This document shows, piece after piece, positions 33,389 to 46,553 of a stretch of 64,000 nucleotides of DNA. The DNA is taken from assembly GCF_016801865.2 (NCBI RefSeq), contig NC_068938.1:73936975-74000974 (forward strand), written 5' to 3'. The notes under the pieces are model-generated. The model worked only from the letters and a program-made list of their open reading frames with translations. It searched no databases and was not told the origin of the DNA. Every line of letters starts with the position of its first letter. The first letter of the stretch is position 1. Source of the stretch: Culex pipiens pallens (Eukaryota; Arthropoda; Insecta; Diptera; Culicidae). The translations under genes were made by a program, and so were the position numbers.

Positions 33389-33847
33389 TAATGGACATGA
33401 AACTGTACAGAATCTGTCCATAAATTAATTATTTCGATTAGATTTGGCACATACCTTCTCCCAGGCCGCTTTTCTGGTTTGCATGGTTTCAGAAATATGA
33501 GAAAATGGAAGATTTTAGAAAATATTTTGAGATAAAACATAATTATAAGACCAATTCTCCGGCTTTTTCGTGATTTTTAATTAGGTATTTTTTTTTATTT
33601 GGATGAAACATTATTTATAGATTCTTATTATGTCCTAATACACCATTTTGCATTATTGGTTTCTGCATACAAGGTTGAGAGCTCTCCATGCAAAAGTGTT
33701 ATGAAATCGTTCTTAAGCCCGTATCTTTAGAAGGAATTTTCTGATCGATTTGGTATCTTCGTCAAAGTTGTAGGTTAGGGACCACTATGCTCCTCAAAAG
33801 AAAAGGGTTCTAGAAACAGCTGCTGCCCTTTTAGGAGCATTCTTTTA
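33389..33847. other. AT-rich DNA without gene
   Basis: No coding or repeat structure resolved. Confidence 0.4.
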
Positions 33848-34060
33848 TTACGTGATGCAAATCAAATGATGTTAGGACCCCCTCCTCTCACTTTGTTACA
33901 ACATTTACATACCAATTTCCATAATTCTGTATGCGGCGTAACACGGCCTTCGACCCCCACCTGGTTACTACGGACTGGTTTCAAAATGAGTGTTTGGTAA
34001 TTATAAGTATCCAGAAAGTCATCATATAAATAAATAAGATAATAATGTTTTATCACGTAA
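33848..34060. mobile_element. Possible MITE with TTACGTGAT ends
   Basis: TTACGTGAT at 33848 faces ATCACGTAA ending at 34060. The interior is non-coding. The inverted ends are short, so the call is tentative. Confidence 0.45.
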
Positions 34061-34078
34061 CGCCAAAAAAATATTATT

Positions 34079-34647
34079 GGCTATTGGTTATTGGTTATTG
34101 GTTATTGGTTATTGGTTATTGGTTATTGGTTATTGGTTATTGGTTATTGGTTATTGGTTATTGGTTATTGGTTATTGGTTATTGGTTATTGGTTATTGGT
34201 TATTGGTTATTGGTTATTGGTTATTGGTTATTGGTTATTGGTTATTGGTTATTGGTTATTGGTTATTGGTTATTGGTTATTGGTTATTGGTTATTGGTTA
34301 TTGGTTATTGGTTATTGGTTATTGGTTATTGGTTATTGGTTATTGGTTATTGGTTATTGGTTATTGGTTATTGGTTATTGGTTATTGGTTATTGGTTATT
34401 GGTTATTGGTTATTGGTTATTGGTTATTGGTTATTGGTTATTGGTTATTGGTTATTGGTTATTGGTTATTGGTTATTGGTTATTGGTTATTGGTTATTGG
34501 TTATTGGTTATTGGTTATTGGTTATTGGTTATTGGTTATTGGTTATTGGTTATTGGTTATTGGTTATTGGTTATTGGTTATTGGTTATTGGTTATTGGTT
34601 ATTGGTTATTGGTTATTGGTTATTGGTTATTGGTTATTGGTTATTGG
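34079..34647. repeat. 7-bp satellite array, about 81 units
   Basis: TTATTGG repeats without visible interruption for about 570 bp. All three plus frames stay open across it (LLVIGYW repeats), so the frames here are artefacts. Confidence 0.98.
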
Positions 34648-34758
34648 TTTTTGTTTTTGTTTTTGTTTTTGTTTTTGTTTTTGTTTTTGTTTTTGTTTTT
34701 GTTTTTGTTTTTGTTTTTGTTTTTGTTTTTGTTTTTGTTTTTGTTTTTGTTTTTGTTT
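34648..34758. repeat. 6-bp array (GTTTTT), about 18 units
   Basis: It follows the 7-bp array directly at an abrupt boundary and is also uninterrupted. Confidence 0.97.
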
Positions 34759-35788
34759 TAATGGGCCATGACTTAGCGAAAACTTAACCAATTTACATAA
34801 TTTGTTTTAGGCGGACTGGTTAGAGATGTCCCATGGGGAACCGGTCAAGGGATGGTCAGAAATGAAATTATTTTTATCATGGCAATATGGGTGTCATAGG
34901 TTATCATTCTCAAAAATAAGCTCATTCATGATCCCATAAACCACTTTAAGACCGATTTGGTCGGGATCGACTGTTGATAAGGGCAACAATACATCCTTTT
35001 TGCTCCTTATGCAAACATCCATTCAAGTAAGCAGGATACACTGTCTGTTTACAAAACTGATACACCCAAAAAAAATGTCAGGCTCCAAGACCGGTCATTT
35101 TCGATTCCAAGATTTGAAGATGGGTAGAATTTGAATGTAATAATCATATGAACATATTATGTTCGATCACTCACTTATTACACAAGTATCGGCGATCGAC
35201 CCACTATCGGTTACGTCAGCCTCTTCTACTGGTAATTAGCCTCTCTTTTTATTGCACTCGATGGTCTCAGCAAACAATTACTAATTTGAATCTCTTCAAA
35301 AAAAATGTATGCGTCACCCATGGCAGGCAAGGGGCCACCACCTCACTATATCGACGACCATAGACGAGAAGAGCAAAAATTGTCATCGAAACTTTCACTA
35401 ATTACGCAGCGTTAGCGTTAGGAGTTGTGTCGTAAGTGTTCCCCAATGAGGATGGTCATCTGCCGTATCGATAGGCCTTTGGCGACCAACTCCCCCTCTG
35501 GGAGAGTATTTTGTTTGCGAAGGTGACGAGCCTCGTAATCAGTGGTTTGAAAATATATTCATAGTTGAGTGTAGTACTATTTTTTAATGGCTTTGTGAGG
35601 GTAAATAATACACCGTGAGCCTGGAGGTTCGTTGAAGGCTTGCAAAGCAACCTTAAGGTGCGTTGCCAATTTTCATTGGTGGGCAATGGTTCGTTAGAGT
35701 CATGGATGCATCGAAGACATTAAATGACACATCATACCTTGCTTAGCTTACTTCCGCAACGGACGGTCATTGCCATCAAACTTTAGTT
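34759..35788. other. Intergenic DNA, no gene
   Basis: Mixed composition, no exon or repeat structure resolved. Confidence 0.4.
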
Positions 35789-36088
35789 TACAGTTAAACC
35801 TCGCATATGCAACTCATATGGGGGTTTCTTATGCGAAGCACGCATATGCGAGGTACAGGACTTATGGGATTTTGGCTATATGGGAGACATGGCCTATATT
35901 TTTATAAAAAATCATCTTAACTATACAAGTTTATAGTGTTTTGGAATCGTTATGAAGTCAGCTATACCGCTACACCAAATTTACAAGGTTTACGATGTTC
36001 TAGGTCATCCGAAACATCCTCAAGTTAAGGCCTATGTGTTCACCGCCGTACAAGTATGAGGTAGGCGATTGTGACTGTGGTTTTTGAC

Positions 36089-36930
36089 CTCAGATCATAT
36101 CCGGATAGCCTCAGGGAGGTTCAGGGACTAGTCTACCGATATGTGGTGATGTTCTGGGTCTTCTGTAGAGTCCCGGGAGTTACGGCCGATGGGTCTACCG
36201 CCGTAACAAGATAGAGGTCGGAGGTTTTTGACCTCAGATCATATCCAGATAGCCTCAGGGAGGTTCAGGGACTAGTCTACCGATGTGTGGTGATGTTCTG
36301 GGTCTCCTGTAGAGTCCCGGGAGTTACGGCCGATGGGTCTACCGCCGTAACAAGATAGAGGTCAGTGGTTTTTGATCTCAGATTATATCCGGATAGCCTC
36401 AGGGAGGTTCAGGGACTAGTCTACCGATGTGTGTGGATGTTCTGGGTCTCCTGTAGAGTCCCGGAAGTTACGGACGATGGGTCTACCGCCGTAACAAGAT
36501 ATAGATTGGAGGTTCTAAGTCATCTGTAGAGTTCTGGAAGTTACGGCCAGAAGATGTACCGTCGTTAAAAGGCAGAGGTCGGTAATTTTTGACATCACAA
36601 CATATCCGGATAGCCTCAGGGTAGTTCAGGGACTAGTCTTCCAGAATGTGGTGGTCCCAGGAGTTACGGACGATTTGTCTACCGCCGTAACAAGATAGAT
36701 GTCGGAGGTTTTTGACCACAGATCATATCCAGATAGTCTCAGGGAGGTTCAGGGACTAGTCCACCGATGTGTGGTGATGTTCTGGGTATTCTGTAGAGTC
36801 CCGGGAGTTACGGCCGATGGGTCTACCGCCGTAACAAGATAGAGGTCGGAGGTTTTTGACCTCAGATCATATCCAGATAGTCTCAAAGAAGTTCAGATCA
36901 TATCCAGATAGTCTCAAAGAAGTTCAGGGA
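36089..36930 (+). repeat. 144-bp tandem repeat, left arm
   Basis: The marker CTCAGATCATATCC or a variant starts at 36089, 36233, 36377, 36594, 36717 and 36861. Spacings are 144, 144, 217, 123 and 144 bp, so the middle of this arm is rearranged. Confidence 0.9.
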
Positions 36931-36934
36931 CTTG

Positions 36935-37956
36935 TCTACCGATCTGAGGTCAAAAACCTCCGACCTCTATCTAGTTACGGCGGTAGACTCAACGGCCATA
37001 ACTCCCGGGACTCTACAGGAGACCCAGAACATCACCACACATCGGTGGACTAGTCCCTGAACCTCCCTGAGGCTATCTGGATATGATCTGAGGTCAAAAA
37101 CCTCCGACCTTTATCTTGTTGCGACGGTAGACCCAACGGCCGTAACTCCCAGGACTCTACAGGAGACCCAGAACATCACCACACATCGGTAGACTAGTCC
37201 CTGAACCTCCCTGAGGCTATCTGGATATGATCTGAGGTCAAAAACCTCCGACCTCTATCTTGTTATGGCGGTAGACCCATCGTCCGTAACTCCCGGTACT
37301 CTACAAGAGACCCAGAACATTTACACACATCGGTAGACTAGTTTCTGAACCTCCCTGTGGCTATTTGGATATGATCTGAGGTCAAAAACCTCCAATCTAT
37401 ATCTTGTTACGGCGGTAGACCCATCGGCCGTAACTCCCGGGACTCTACAGGAGACCCAGAACATCACCACACATCGATAGACTAGTCCCTGAACCTCCCA
37501 GAGGTTATCTGGATATGATCTGAGGTCAAAAACCTTCGACCTCTATCTTGTTACGGCGGTAGACCCATCGTCCGTAACTCCCGGTACTCTACAAGAGACC
37601 CAGAACATTACCACACATCGGTTGACTAGTCCCTGAACCTCCCTGAGGCTATCTGGATATGATCTGAGTTAACAAACCTCCGACCTCTATCTTGTTACGG
37701 CGGTAGACCCATCGTTCGTAACTCCCGGGACGATACAGAACACCCAGAACATCACCACATATCGGTGGACTAGTCCCTGAACCTCCCTGAGGCTATCTGG
37801 ATATGATCTGAGTTAACAAACCTCCGACCTCTATCTTGTTACGGCGGTAGACCCATCGTTCGTAACTCCCGGGACGATACAGAACACCCAGAACATCACC
37901 ACATATCGGTAGACTAGTCCCTGAACCTCCCTGAGGCTATCCGGATATGATCTGAG
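36935..37956 (-). repeat. 144-bp tandem repeat, right arm
   Basis: The complementary marker GGATATGATCTGAG or a close variant starts at 37079, 37223, 37367, 37511, 37655, 37799 and 37943. All six spacings are exactly 144 bp. Confidence 0.93.
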
Positions 37957-38291
37957 GTCAAAAACCACAGTCACAATCACCTACCTAATACTTGTACGGC
38001 GGTGAACACATAGGCCTTAACTTGAGGAAGTTTCGGATGACCTAGAACATCGTAAACCTTGTAAATTTGGTGTAGCTGTATAGCTGACTTCATAACGATT
38101 CCAAAACACTATAAATTTGTATAGTTAAGATGATTTTTTATAAAAATATAGGCCATGTCTCCCATATAGCCAAAATCCCATAAGCCCTGTACCTCGCATA
38201 TGCAACTCTTGCGACAAAACCGAATCAGGTGGAATGACTCGTATATGCAAAGTTGCATATGCGAGGCGCTCCTATGCGAGGTTTGACTGTA

Positions 38292-41200
38292 CATTCAAAT
38301 TTGTTTATAGTCATATTTTAGGAGAATCAGGGACGAGGTCAAATCCCTCCAGTTCTCCATAGTCTTCAGCAAAGTTGATGCTTGGAATTCAACATATTTT
38401 TTTGAAAATTGTATAACTCAACCTAAAAAAATCATATCTAAAATTCTTTTTCATTACTACTTAAGAGCTAGAGATTTCCTGTGCAGACCTTGGTTCAGAC
38501 AAAACCTTTCCAAAAAGTTCGCTAGTTATAATTTCGACAACCGGTTGAAGCAATTCGTCACATTCATTTTTCAGTGAATCAGCAGTTCATATCAGTGCCG
38601 CAATAAACACTAGTCTGAATGTCTGCCGCGAAGGTGCGAAACAATTAAGTGAGAAATTTCACTCTTTTTGTCACATCGCGCAACTATACGCAGCAGCGGA
38701 GCTCCATGTCCAAATGGCCAAAGTCTGTTTAAATCCTAGCGAGCATCTATAAGCATAGTGGAGTGGTCAACGCAATTGCCCACAATCGGCCAGACCCGTG
38801 GCATACAATGGGCCACATTTTGTAACCGGGCCCGGCTAGTGAGTGCGAATTTCTTGCGGGAAGAGGGTGTCATAACGCGTCCCACCCCTCCCCTTTCCCC
38901 GGGAACTCAAGAGGCCACAGGCCATCATCGGGGCCACACTTCACAGAGTGAGAAGAAATACATGCCTTTAGGGCAAAACGATTATCTGGCCGGCCGCACG
39001 CAAATGCTGTAACTGGATTAGAAAGCATTTTTTTTTTCTGTTGGATGAAAGTGTAAGGTGGAAGAATGTCGGTCAGATTTCGATCAAATTACATTGCAAA
39101 ATCAATTTTATAAACAATTTAAAAAAATCTTAAATATTCCTAAAGGTCATCATGATTCTCAGTAAGTAACTCAAGTTTGAAGTATGCAACGACATTACAC
39201 TTTGTAATGTGCAAAGCCCTCGCGCAGCCTATAGATGTTTGAGTTCGCCATGAGGATTACTATTTTCCTAGTCTTGACACGTCCCATCATCGACTTTGAG
39301 AGCCCTCAATGTGACCCCGCAAACAATCAACAGAATAGTGGTGTATTATATGGCTTTTACGACTGTCATATGCCGGATGGTTGGGGAAGATATCCGCGTT
39401 GTTACATCATAACTTTGGAATAATGGTTTTTACTCAAAAAACAATCGTATGTACTCTAAAACCATTGAAAAAACTCCCGTATCCCGGCAGTTTTTCTTGG
39501 TTGGTTCATGGTTGTTTTATACTAATGAAATTCTAAAGAACAAAATCTAACATGTTTTTCAGGTGTTGTTTTAATGTTTCATTATCATGAAGTTGTTTAT
39601 TTTGTAATTAATTAACTTTCAATTGAAAAAAAAAACTAAGAAAATAATGAATGTGTGCCAAAAACCTTTTTTTTTGTTAACGGTTAGTTTTGTTTGATGA
39701 ACGAGTTATTTAATGTTTAATTTAGTAGTAATTTTTTTGGACAAAACTCTTAAAATATCATAACTCATAAAATATACTTCATGAAAAGAATATTTTCGAA
39801 AACATGTCAAATGTATTGTCTTAAATATTAAAAAAATTCCAGTGTCAAAAAAATTTATACAAAGGTTATACAAAATAAATTGGGAAGTTTATGGTTTTAC
39901 TTTTAGTTTTCTCCGAATTTCTCTAAAACCAAAAAACTTTTTTGTAGGCTTCAAAAAGCTATTTTTTGAACGGGATACTAAAAATATCACCCCCTTCAAA
40001 AGCAGTCCGAAAAATCAGAGGGCAAAAAATACTTTTTCACAAAATTTAAAACTTTTTCAATTTGAAATGCATTTTCCCGGGCTACTTTTTTTTTGTAAAA
40101 TCCTATCGTCGATATTCTAGATATCTTGAAATTGATTGCAAAACAACCCGACTGTTGTACAATGCACTTTAAAACACTTTTACAATTAAAACTTTCGATT
40201 TTGATCAAAGTATATTGACATAAACTTCTAAAAATATTTGCAACACCGAGTAACAAAATATTATTTATTTTTCGCGTTTTCAGCAGGTAATTTTTTGAGC
40301 AAAGGAGCAATTCTCCACCAAAATCGCAAATGGACTTTATTTATATTTTCTGAATTGGCTCAAACTTTTTGGGGGCCAAAGAAGCCATTTTGTGTCATTG
40401 GCTACCCACACAAATCTTCATACGATTTTGGCAGCTGTTCATACAAAAATGGAACGTAAATCGAAAATATTTTTTGAAGGAATCTGATTCTGATCGATTT
40501 AGTGTCTTCGGCAAAAATGGTAATCAGAAAATAAAATTGCCGTTTTTTTAATTATCTTTTTTTCACAAAAAATCAATTTCCCGAATTGCTTTTTTTCTTT
40601 TTCAAATTTTGGAATATTTAGGGACAAAAAAACCACTTAAAGTTTAATTTTAACTAAACAATTCTAGCTTTTGGATTTTTTTTAAAAAGTGTTCATGATT
40701 GTCCATTTCTTAAAAGTATTATTTTCGAAAAGTTGAGAAATTTGTTCAATAAAATTGCCTAAGAGACATTGAAGATTGGACCTCTGGTTGCTGAAAACCA
40801 GCGAATAAAAGGAAAAGATTCAAGGAAACTGATGTTTTCTAAGTCCATCCAAACAGCTTTTTATTTTCTAGTACCAATACATCTGAAACTAATTGTCCTA
40901 TTTTGAAGTTAAAATTTATTCCAGAAAGATTAAAAATTAGACGGAATTTAACTTAAATTTTGAAGGATTCTTTTTTATTACCAAAAAAAAATTTACCAAG
41001 AAAAACACAAATTTAGCTTGATATTTCAAGGTTACAGAAAAATGCAAGCAAATTTTTTTAACTGGAAAGAACAGCTATAGCGCCTGAAAAGTGCAAAATA
41101 AACTATAAAACTTAAAAATGAGAAATTTTTATTTGTGTAACACAAACTAACAAAAATTTTAAGTTTTTGAAATATTAATAGCTATCACAGATGACCGCCA

Positions 41201-41589
41201 CAAATAACCTTTCACGCCTTAGTTCACAATTTATGACTTTTCTTTTGAAATATTGGTGTTAATTTTGGAAGTATCCTCTGAAATTATGAATATACAATCT
41301 GTACTTCGGGTCACATAGTAATTTTGACATGCTTGAAAATTGTTATTATCATTTTCTTACGATTTTTTTCAAATAGAGCTACATATTTTATTTGAGGTTA
41401 GGCACAAAAAAGAATAGAAGAAATTCTCGCAAAGTTTAAAAAACCGCAAAATTACAATGAATCTAACCACACGAATGACAAAACGGAAAATCATTTGAAA
41501 TTAGTTTTTTTCGTAATTTTGATTATGTCTTGAAATCATTTGCAAGTGTTCGGAAGGAATTATTTTAATTTGATTTTTATGTAGTTAGT
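38292..41589. other. Intergenic DNA, no gene
   Basis: A GC-balanced, apparently single-copy part at about 38.6-39.0 kb is followed by AT-rich DNA with long A and T runs. No exon supported. Confidence 0.4.
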
Positions 41590-42840
41590 TTTAAGAGTGA
41601 GTCCACGAGCAAAGCATACCCATCTCGCATCGACCTCAGCAATCTGCCTGAAATTTTCAGGGGTTGTTTGTACATATAAAACTAGCATCTGGCCAGATAT
41701 GAGCACTCTAGGTCAACGGGAAGTGCGGCAAATCGGGATAATTTTATCATATTCGTGTTTCTGAGCATAAAAATGTTTATTTTCATCCATTTCAACCCTT
41801 TAATAAATGAAAGTTTTAAAAAAAAAATTAACCCGTCAAAAAATATAAAAGTTCCAACAGACCATCTCAATGACTTAACTGCTTCGGCTACCACAGCTTG
41901 GTGACTAGATTGTGGTCAGAAGTCGATGCATTGCACTTGTTTTGTTTTGATGGTGTGATGGAAAATCAGTTTGCCAACTGTGATGAAAATTATCCCGCAG
42001 CACTCTACTGCGGTGCAAAGTGCGCAAAGTTGACAGTTCTCAGTCCTGCAAAGCAGTGTGATGAAAAAATCTAGGCCTAGCACGATTGACACAAAACTCT
42101 AGGAATTGCTGCAAGGCGCAATAAGAATCTGCTTTTTTCTGGTGTCATCTAGTATCCTTGAAAACGAACTTGATTTTCAAAAATGTGAATCGAAGATTTT
42201 TTTTAACTTTCATTTTTTAAAGGGTTAAAATGGATGAAAATAAACATTTTTATGTATGTTTCTATTGTGAAATTGTCTCAGGAATACTTATATGATAAAA
42301 TTATCACCGGAAAATTTTTTTTAAGGCAAAAATTTACAACCAAAAAATTCACTAAAGTAAGAGTGTTTATTAAATATGTTAAACTGCCTTACCCAAAGCG
42401 TTCTTAGTCTCAGATGGTAGTCCTAGATGTCCCCTACAAGCTGCAGGTCGAACCGAGTTGATATCTGGATGGAACACTTTTTTATTTGAGTTTGAAAATT
42501 ATGCTATTTTATTTCAAAAATGCTAATAACTCCCTTTAGATTTAACCAATAAGGATGCTTCTCCCTGCATCTTGTTGCATTTTTGAAGCCCTTTCAGATG
42601 CATTTTGAGTTTTGAATTTAAATTGAATTTTGTCTAAGTTATAGCCTTTTTAAGATTTTAGACGTTTTTAACCCTTCAAACTTTTTGTACCGATTTGCCC
42701 CACTTCCCGTTGACCTCATATTTTGGCCAGATGCTAATTTTATATTCACAAACAACCCTTGAAAATTTCAGGTAGATTGGTGAGGTCAAAACGACGTCCC
42801 TTACAAAGGGGTATGCCCTGTTCGTGGACTCGCTCTTAAG
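41590..42840. mobile_element. Foldback element with TTAAGAGYGAGTCCACGA ends
   Basis: The left end (TTAAGAGTGAGTCCACGAGC) and right end (the complement, finishing CTCGCTCTTAA) match, and both continue with GGCATACCC-type sequence. Outer arm segments (41594-41730 with 42694-42837) and inner ones (41760-41830 with 42200-42270) pair. A block at 42310-42690 is present on one side only and is shared with 9448-9969. Confidence 0.8.
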
Positions 42841-44227
42841 GTATAAACGTAAGATTGCACGGGTGCTGCTCTTGTTCTTCTAAGACTTAAAAACACCGTG
42901 TTTTTAATCAAAGTACGCGCACGGGCACCGTGTCAGAACTTTGGCTGTACGTGCAAATGTCAATTTTTTCAATCTGGTTTCAATTTTGTGTAGTGAAAAA
43001 ATGTGGAAAATGAGGCTTCATTAAACCGTACAGTGAAAAAATCATCAGTTATCCGTGTGGAGAACAAATATAAATTATCCGGGATAGCTGCCAAGTGAGC
43101 TAAGTTAAGAAATTCGGATGTTTGAGGACCATTTTTATGGAAAACCGTTTTTGGCATAGTCTTTGGCCTTTTGAACCTGTGCTGTGGGATTTCCATATTA
43201 GGAAACAACCAATCGTGCGCTTTACTAGCAAATCCATCCATTTCATTGTTGTTTAAGGTGAGTTTTAATTTAATATTTTCTTGTTTGTTGAAGATCTCAG
43301 ATTGAGCTTCAGTGCTACACCAGTTCGTGAAAAGAACTGGCCTAGCTCAAAATATAAGTGAAGAATAGTAGAAAATAAAAAAACACATGTACAATTTTCC
43401 AAAAAGCCGCTAAGAGTTCGGCACGCGTTCTCATAAGGTGGTAAAAACACCATGTTCTGTGCCTCCTAGATGTGCATATAAGAACGGGAAGTGCAAGTAC
43501 AGTTCGTTCAAATGCATGTCTGCCTACGGACATCTGAAAATCTCAACCCAAATTGGTTATCGAATTTATTAATCGAGTAGAGCCTAATTGGGATAACATG
43601 CAAAGGCAACGACCACCCCCACATCTCAACTATGAGCTGTGTTGCAAATAATCAACTGGGTCAGATTACTCTCAACTCAACAAAAAAAAGGCTTTGCAAC
43701 AAAAAGATTCTTAATTCCAGAATGTTTGAAAAAAAAATGCCAAGAATCTTACATTCCAAAAAACAAACTCAATATTCAAGAATCAAACACCAATCTTTAC
43801 CCGAAGCCCCCTTCAAACCATGACGCCACCGTTACCGTCATAAGTCACCTTTCCGCGAGGTCGGGACGTGCCAAACGATCGGGGTCACATATCTACACGG
43901 TCGTCGCTCTCTATGCCACGCCATTATGTAATGGGCTTTCGTTTTCAATCGTGGGCCATCATCGATGGGGCACTCTTTGAAAAGAAAAGAAGGTATTTTT
44001 TGTCGTTGTCCCTCATCTTCTCCATGGACAAAAGCACCTTCCAACGGACGGCAGGTGCAAGGTTACCTTGGGCTTGGTTGTGGAGGCCGGGGAATGCTCA
44101 TTTTAGTAGGTTAATAAGACTTCCCACTGACCCACACGTATTTCTTTTTTTGGGTTCACGTAGGGCAATCGCGTTTACGTAAAAATCCTATGCTCGAGGT
44201 GGGAAAGAGTCGATTTATGTTGAAATG
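42841..44227. other. Intergenic DNA, no gene
   Basis: Several short frames with no recognisable content. The stretch 43.8-44.2 kb is more GC-rich. Confidence 0.4.
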
Positions 44228-44450
44228 TACACAGAAAAAAAAATCATGGTAATATTACATCTGGGAAGGGGTACATCTTTTATGTCAGAAAAAAGGTGTA
44301 ATTTTACCTCTGGAAATGTGTAATTTTACCACTTTTCTGGTGTAATGTCACTTTTTCAGTCTAAATTGAGGTAATATTACATCATAAAAGAGGTAATATT
44401 CAACCTTCCAAAATTAAAGCTTCCAAATTTACATTATTTTTTTCTGTGTA
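44228..44450. mobile_element. MITE with TACACAGAAAAA ends
   Basis: TACACAGAAAAAAAAAT faces ATTATTTTTTTCTGTGTA. The interior repeats GGTAATATTACATC- and GTGTAATTTTACC-type words in both orientations. Same family as 55366-55520. Confidence 0.8.
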
Positions 44451-46551
44451 TGCGCGGTGTCGATTGCGGTGATTTTTTGAAAGACACCAGAACAATGGGC
44501 GTGGTGAGGGCAAATGGGTGCTTTTTTTGAACTGCGGGGTCAACAAGTGGCCAGTAGCCGTGTAATGACCAGGTTAATTGATGGCTCAAGTGCAAAATTG
44601 CTTTCAGCTGTGCCAGATTTGGCAAGCTCTTTCAAATTCTTACATAACATTAGTTTATGCAAAGAAAATTCCCGAGAAACCCATCATCAGCCACATTTCG
44701 CGCAGATCAGAGAAAGGTCATTCCGGTCGTGAAGAAATGATTCCGGTTAGCGTGGTGCTGCCTAAGGTATTCCCTATAGCCATCCGCGGTTCACGATCTG
44801 TGGGAAGATCATGGAGACCCCATAAACTCTCACTTTTTGCCACACTCCCTCGCAATAGGCCGGCCGAGGTTAGGTTCCAGGATGCATGGCATTTAAAATT
44901 TGTCCAACATAACCTCTCTCTTCGCCATTTCTCTCTGATATCTAAGGTTCAGCCGAAGCGTCTTCATAAATCTTCCGCTATTACTAGAGTCAACAGCATC
45001 GCGATGCCTCTTTTTTTTTGCGCCCGGTTTTATAGGTTAGCCGGGATGTGGACCACAACCGCACCAGTAGTCTCAGGCCAGTTGCATAATTTCGCGCCAA
45101 AAACGGCCGCAAGATGCAAATGCAAACCTGAATTATTAGCATAACAAATTTGCGCCCCCAAAATTGGTGTCATCTGTGCCGGCCGTTGCATGTCCCGAAA
45201 ATGGGCGCTAATTGGCAGTGGCCGTTGATTGAGGCTGAAAGTCACTGCCTAGGTTCATGAGTTGTGAGTCGAGGAAGTGTTACCTCAGCGGATGCCAATC
45301 AGTGTTGTGTTGACACGGGGTGTTGAGACGTCTTTATTTTGGGATCAATAATGTTTATGGTGTTGCTCAAAGTTATAAGGTGTTTTTTTGTTTTGAAGAC
45401 TAAGGTGTTATTTGAAATTGATCAAAACTTTATTTTTATTCTTTCCAAAACCAACCTTTTTAAATCTTTCTTTTAAACTCTAATCATTAAAATTTTCAAC
45501 AGGGACTTATGGAACCCCAAGACGATTGGTCAAAATCGGTTCAGCCAGTGTGCTGAGCTAATCGAATTTAAAATGACTTTAAATCTATTGAATCGTCATT
45601 TCGGCAAAGATATGGAATCAAAGCTGCAAGCGTATGTAAATAACATTCATTGCCCAGTTTCTGCATACCTTGGTTCGCCAAGTTACGTCGATGGCCGAGT
45701 AATTACGCTTGTCCACTTGTCAAAACGGTGGCCATTTAACGATGGGGACGGCCAGATACAACCTCCCATCATCAAACGACAACAATCTCACCCCTTACAG
45801 CTCCTCCTCGACGACGACTGTGGTCCGGGCGGTCAAACACAATTGCATAAAACCGTCAAATTGATTTTTGATGCTCCACTGATGGCTGTCCAATGCACAT
45901 AGTTTTGCCCGGTGCATGATCCAATCACGGCTTTGACGGCGTTCCCATCGAATTGTTTTTTTTTTTCTCTCTTCGCCAAGTACTTCAAGTGATCATTTTT
46001 TTTTTCGAGTACCCACGGTACACGTGATCATTGCAACATGATGCCGACCGACCGACCGATCGACCTGATGCATCATCCTACAATTCAACGCAATAACTGC
46101 AAACAAACGGTTCATCATCGAACTCATTTGGCGATTTGCAAATTGTGGAGCCACGGGACGGACATAATGGTTTGAAACGAATGAATGCGGAGTTTTTTTT
46201 TCGGATTCTTGCAAAATGCGGAAATGTTAAACTTACAATAAATCTTTTTTAACTGAGGAAGATTTTTTTCACACGATGAACAGTTGTGATGTTAATTCAC
46301 GGTCGAAATTGTCAGCTATCATAATGGATGAATAAAAAAAGATAACTTAAGATGTTCTACATTATGACTAAACTTCAAAGCGGAGGTCAACAAGACCAAA
46401 TTTATACTGTCAATCCAATTAAATCCGTAATTTAATATAATTGAGTGGAATTCATTCACAATACGAAAGTTCGGGGGATTGGATGTTGGGGAAATATACC
46501 ACTAAGCTTTACGATCTATTCTTGTCATTTTTGCAGTGCTATTCAAACAGA
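44451..46551. other. Intergenic DNA, mostly single-copy-looking, no gene
   Basis: GC-balanced in parts (44.7-45.3 and 45.6-46.1 kb). No domain or splice-supported exon. The piece near 45.50-45.56 kb (GATTGGTCAAAATCGGTTCA) resembles the GCCTTCCTCAC family. Confidence 0.4.
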
Positions 46552-46553
46552 TA

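Larger units (their letters stand above)
35791..38289. mobile_element. 2.5-kb foldback element with internal 144-bp satellite
   Basis: The ends CAGTTAAACCTCGCATATGC and its near complement are flanked by TA (35789-35790, 38290-38291). Outer arms (35791-36080 and about 38000-38289) pair closely. Inside, 144-bp units run toward the centre on both arms in opposite orientation, meeting near 36.93 kb. No transposase frame is present. The TA duplication points to the Tc1/mariner/pogo group. Confidence 0.92.

Noticed and set aside
34045..34787. Three overlapping open frames of about 230 codons
   Set aside because: Same reason: perfect 7-bp and 6-bp arrays are open in all three plus frames.
36089..37956. 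CRISPR-like array of regular repeats
   Set aside because: Units are 144 bp throughout with no unique spacers, inside a eukaryotic foldback element.
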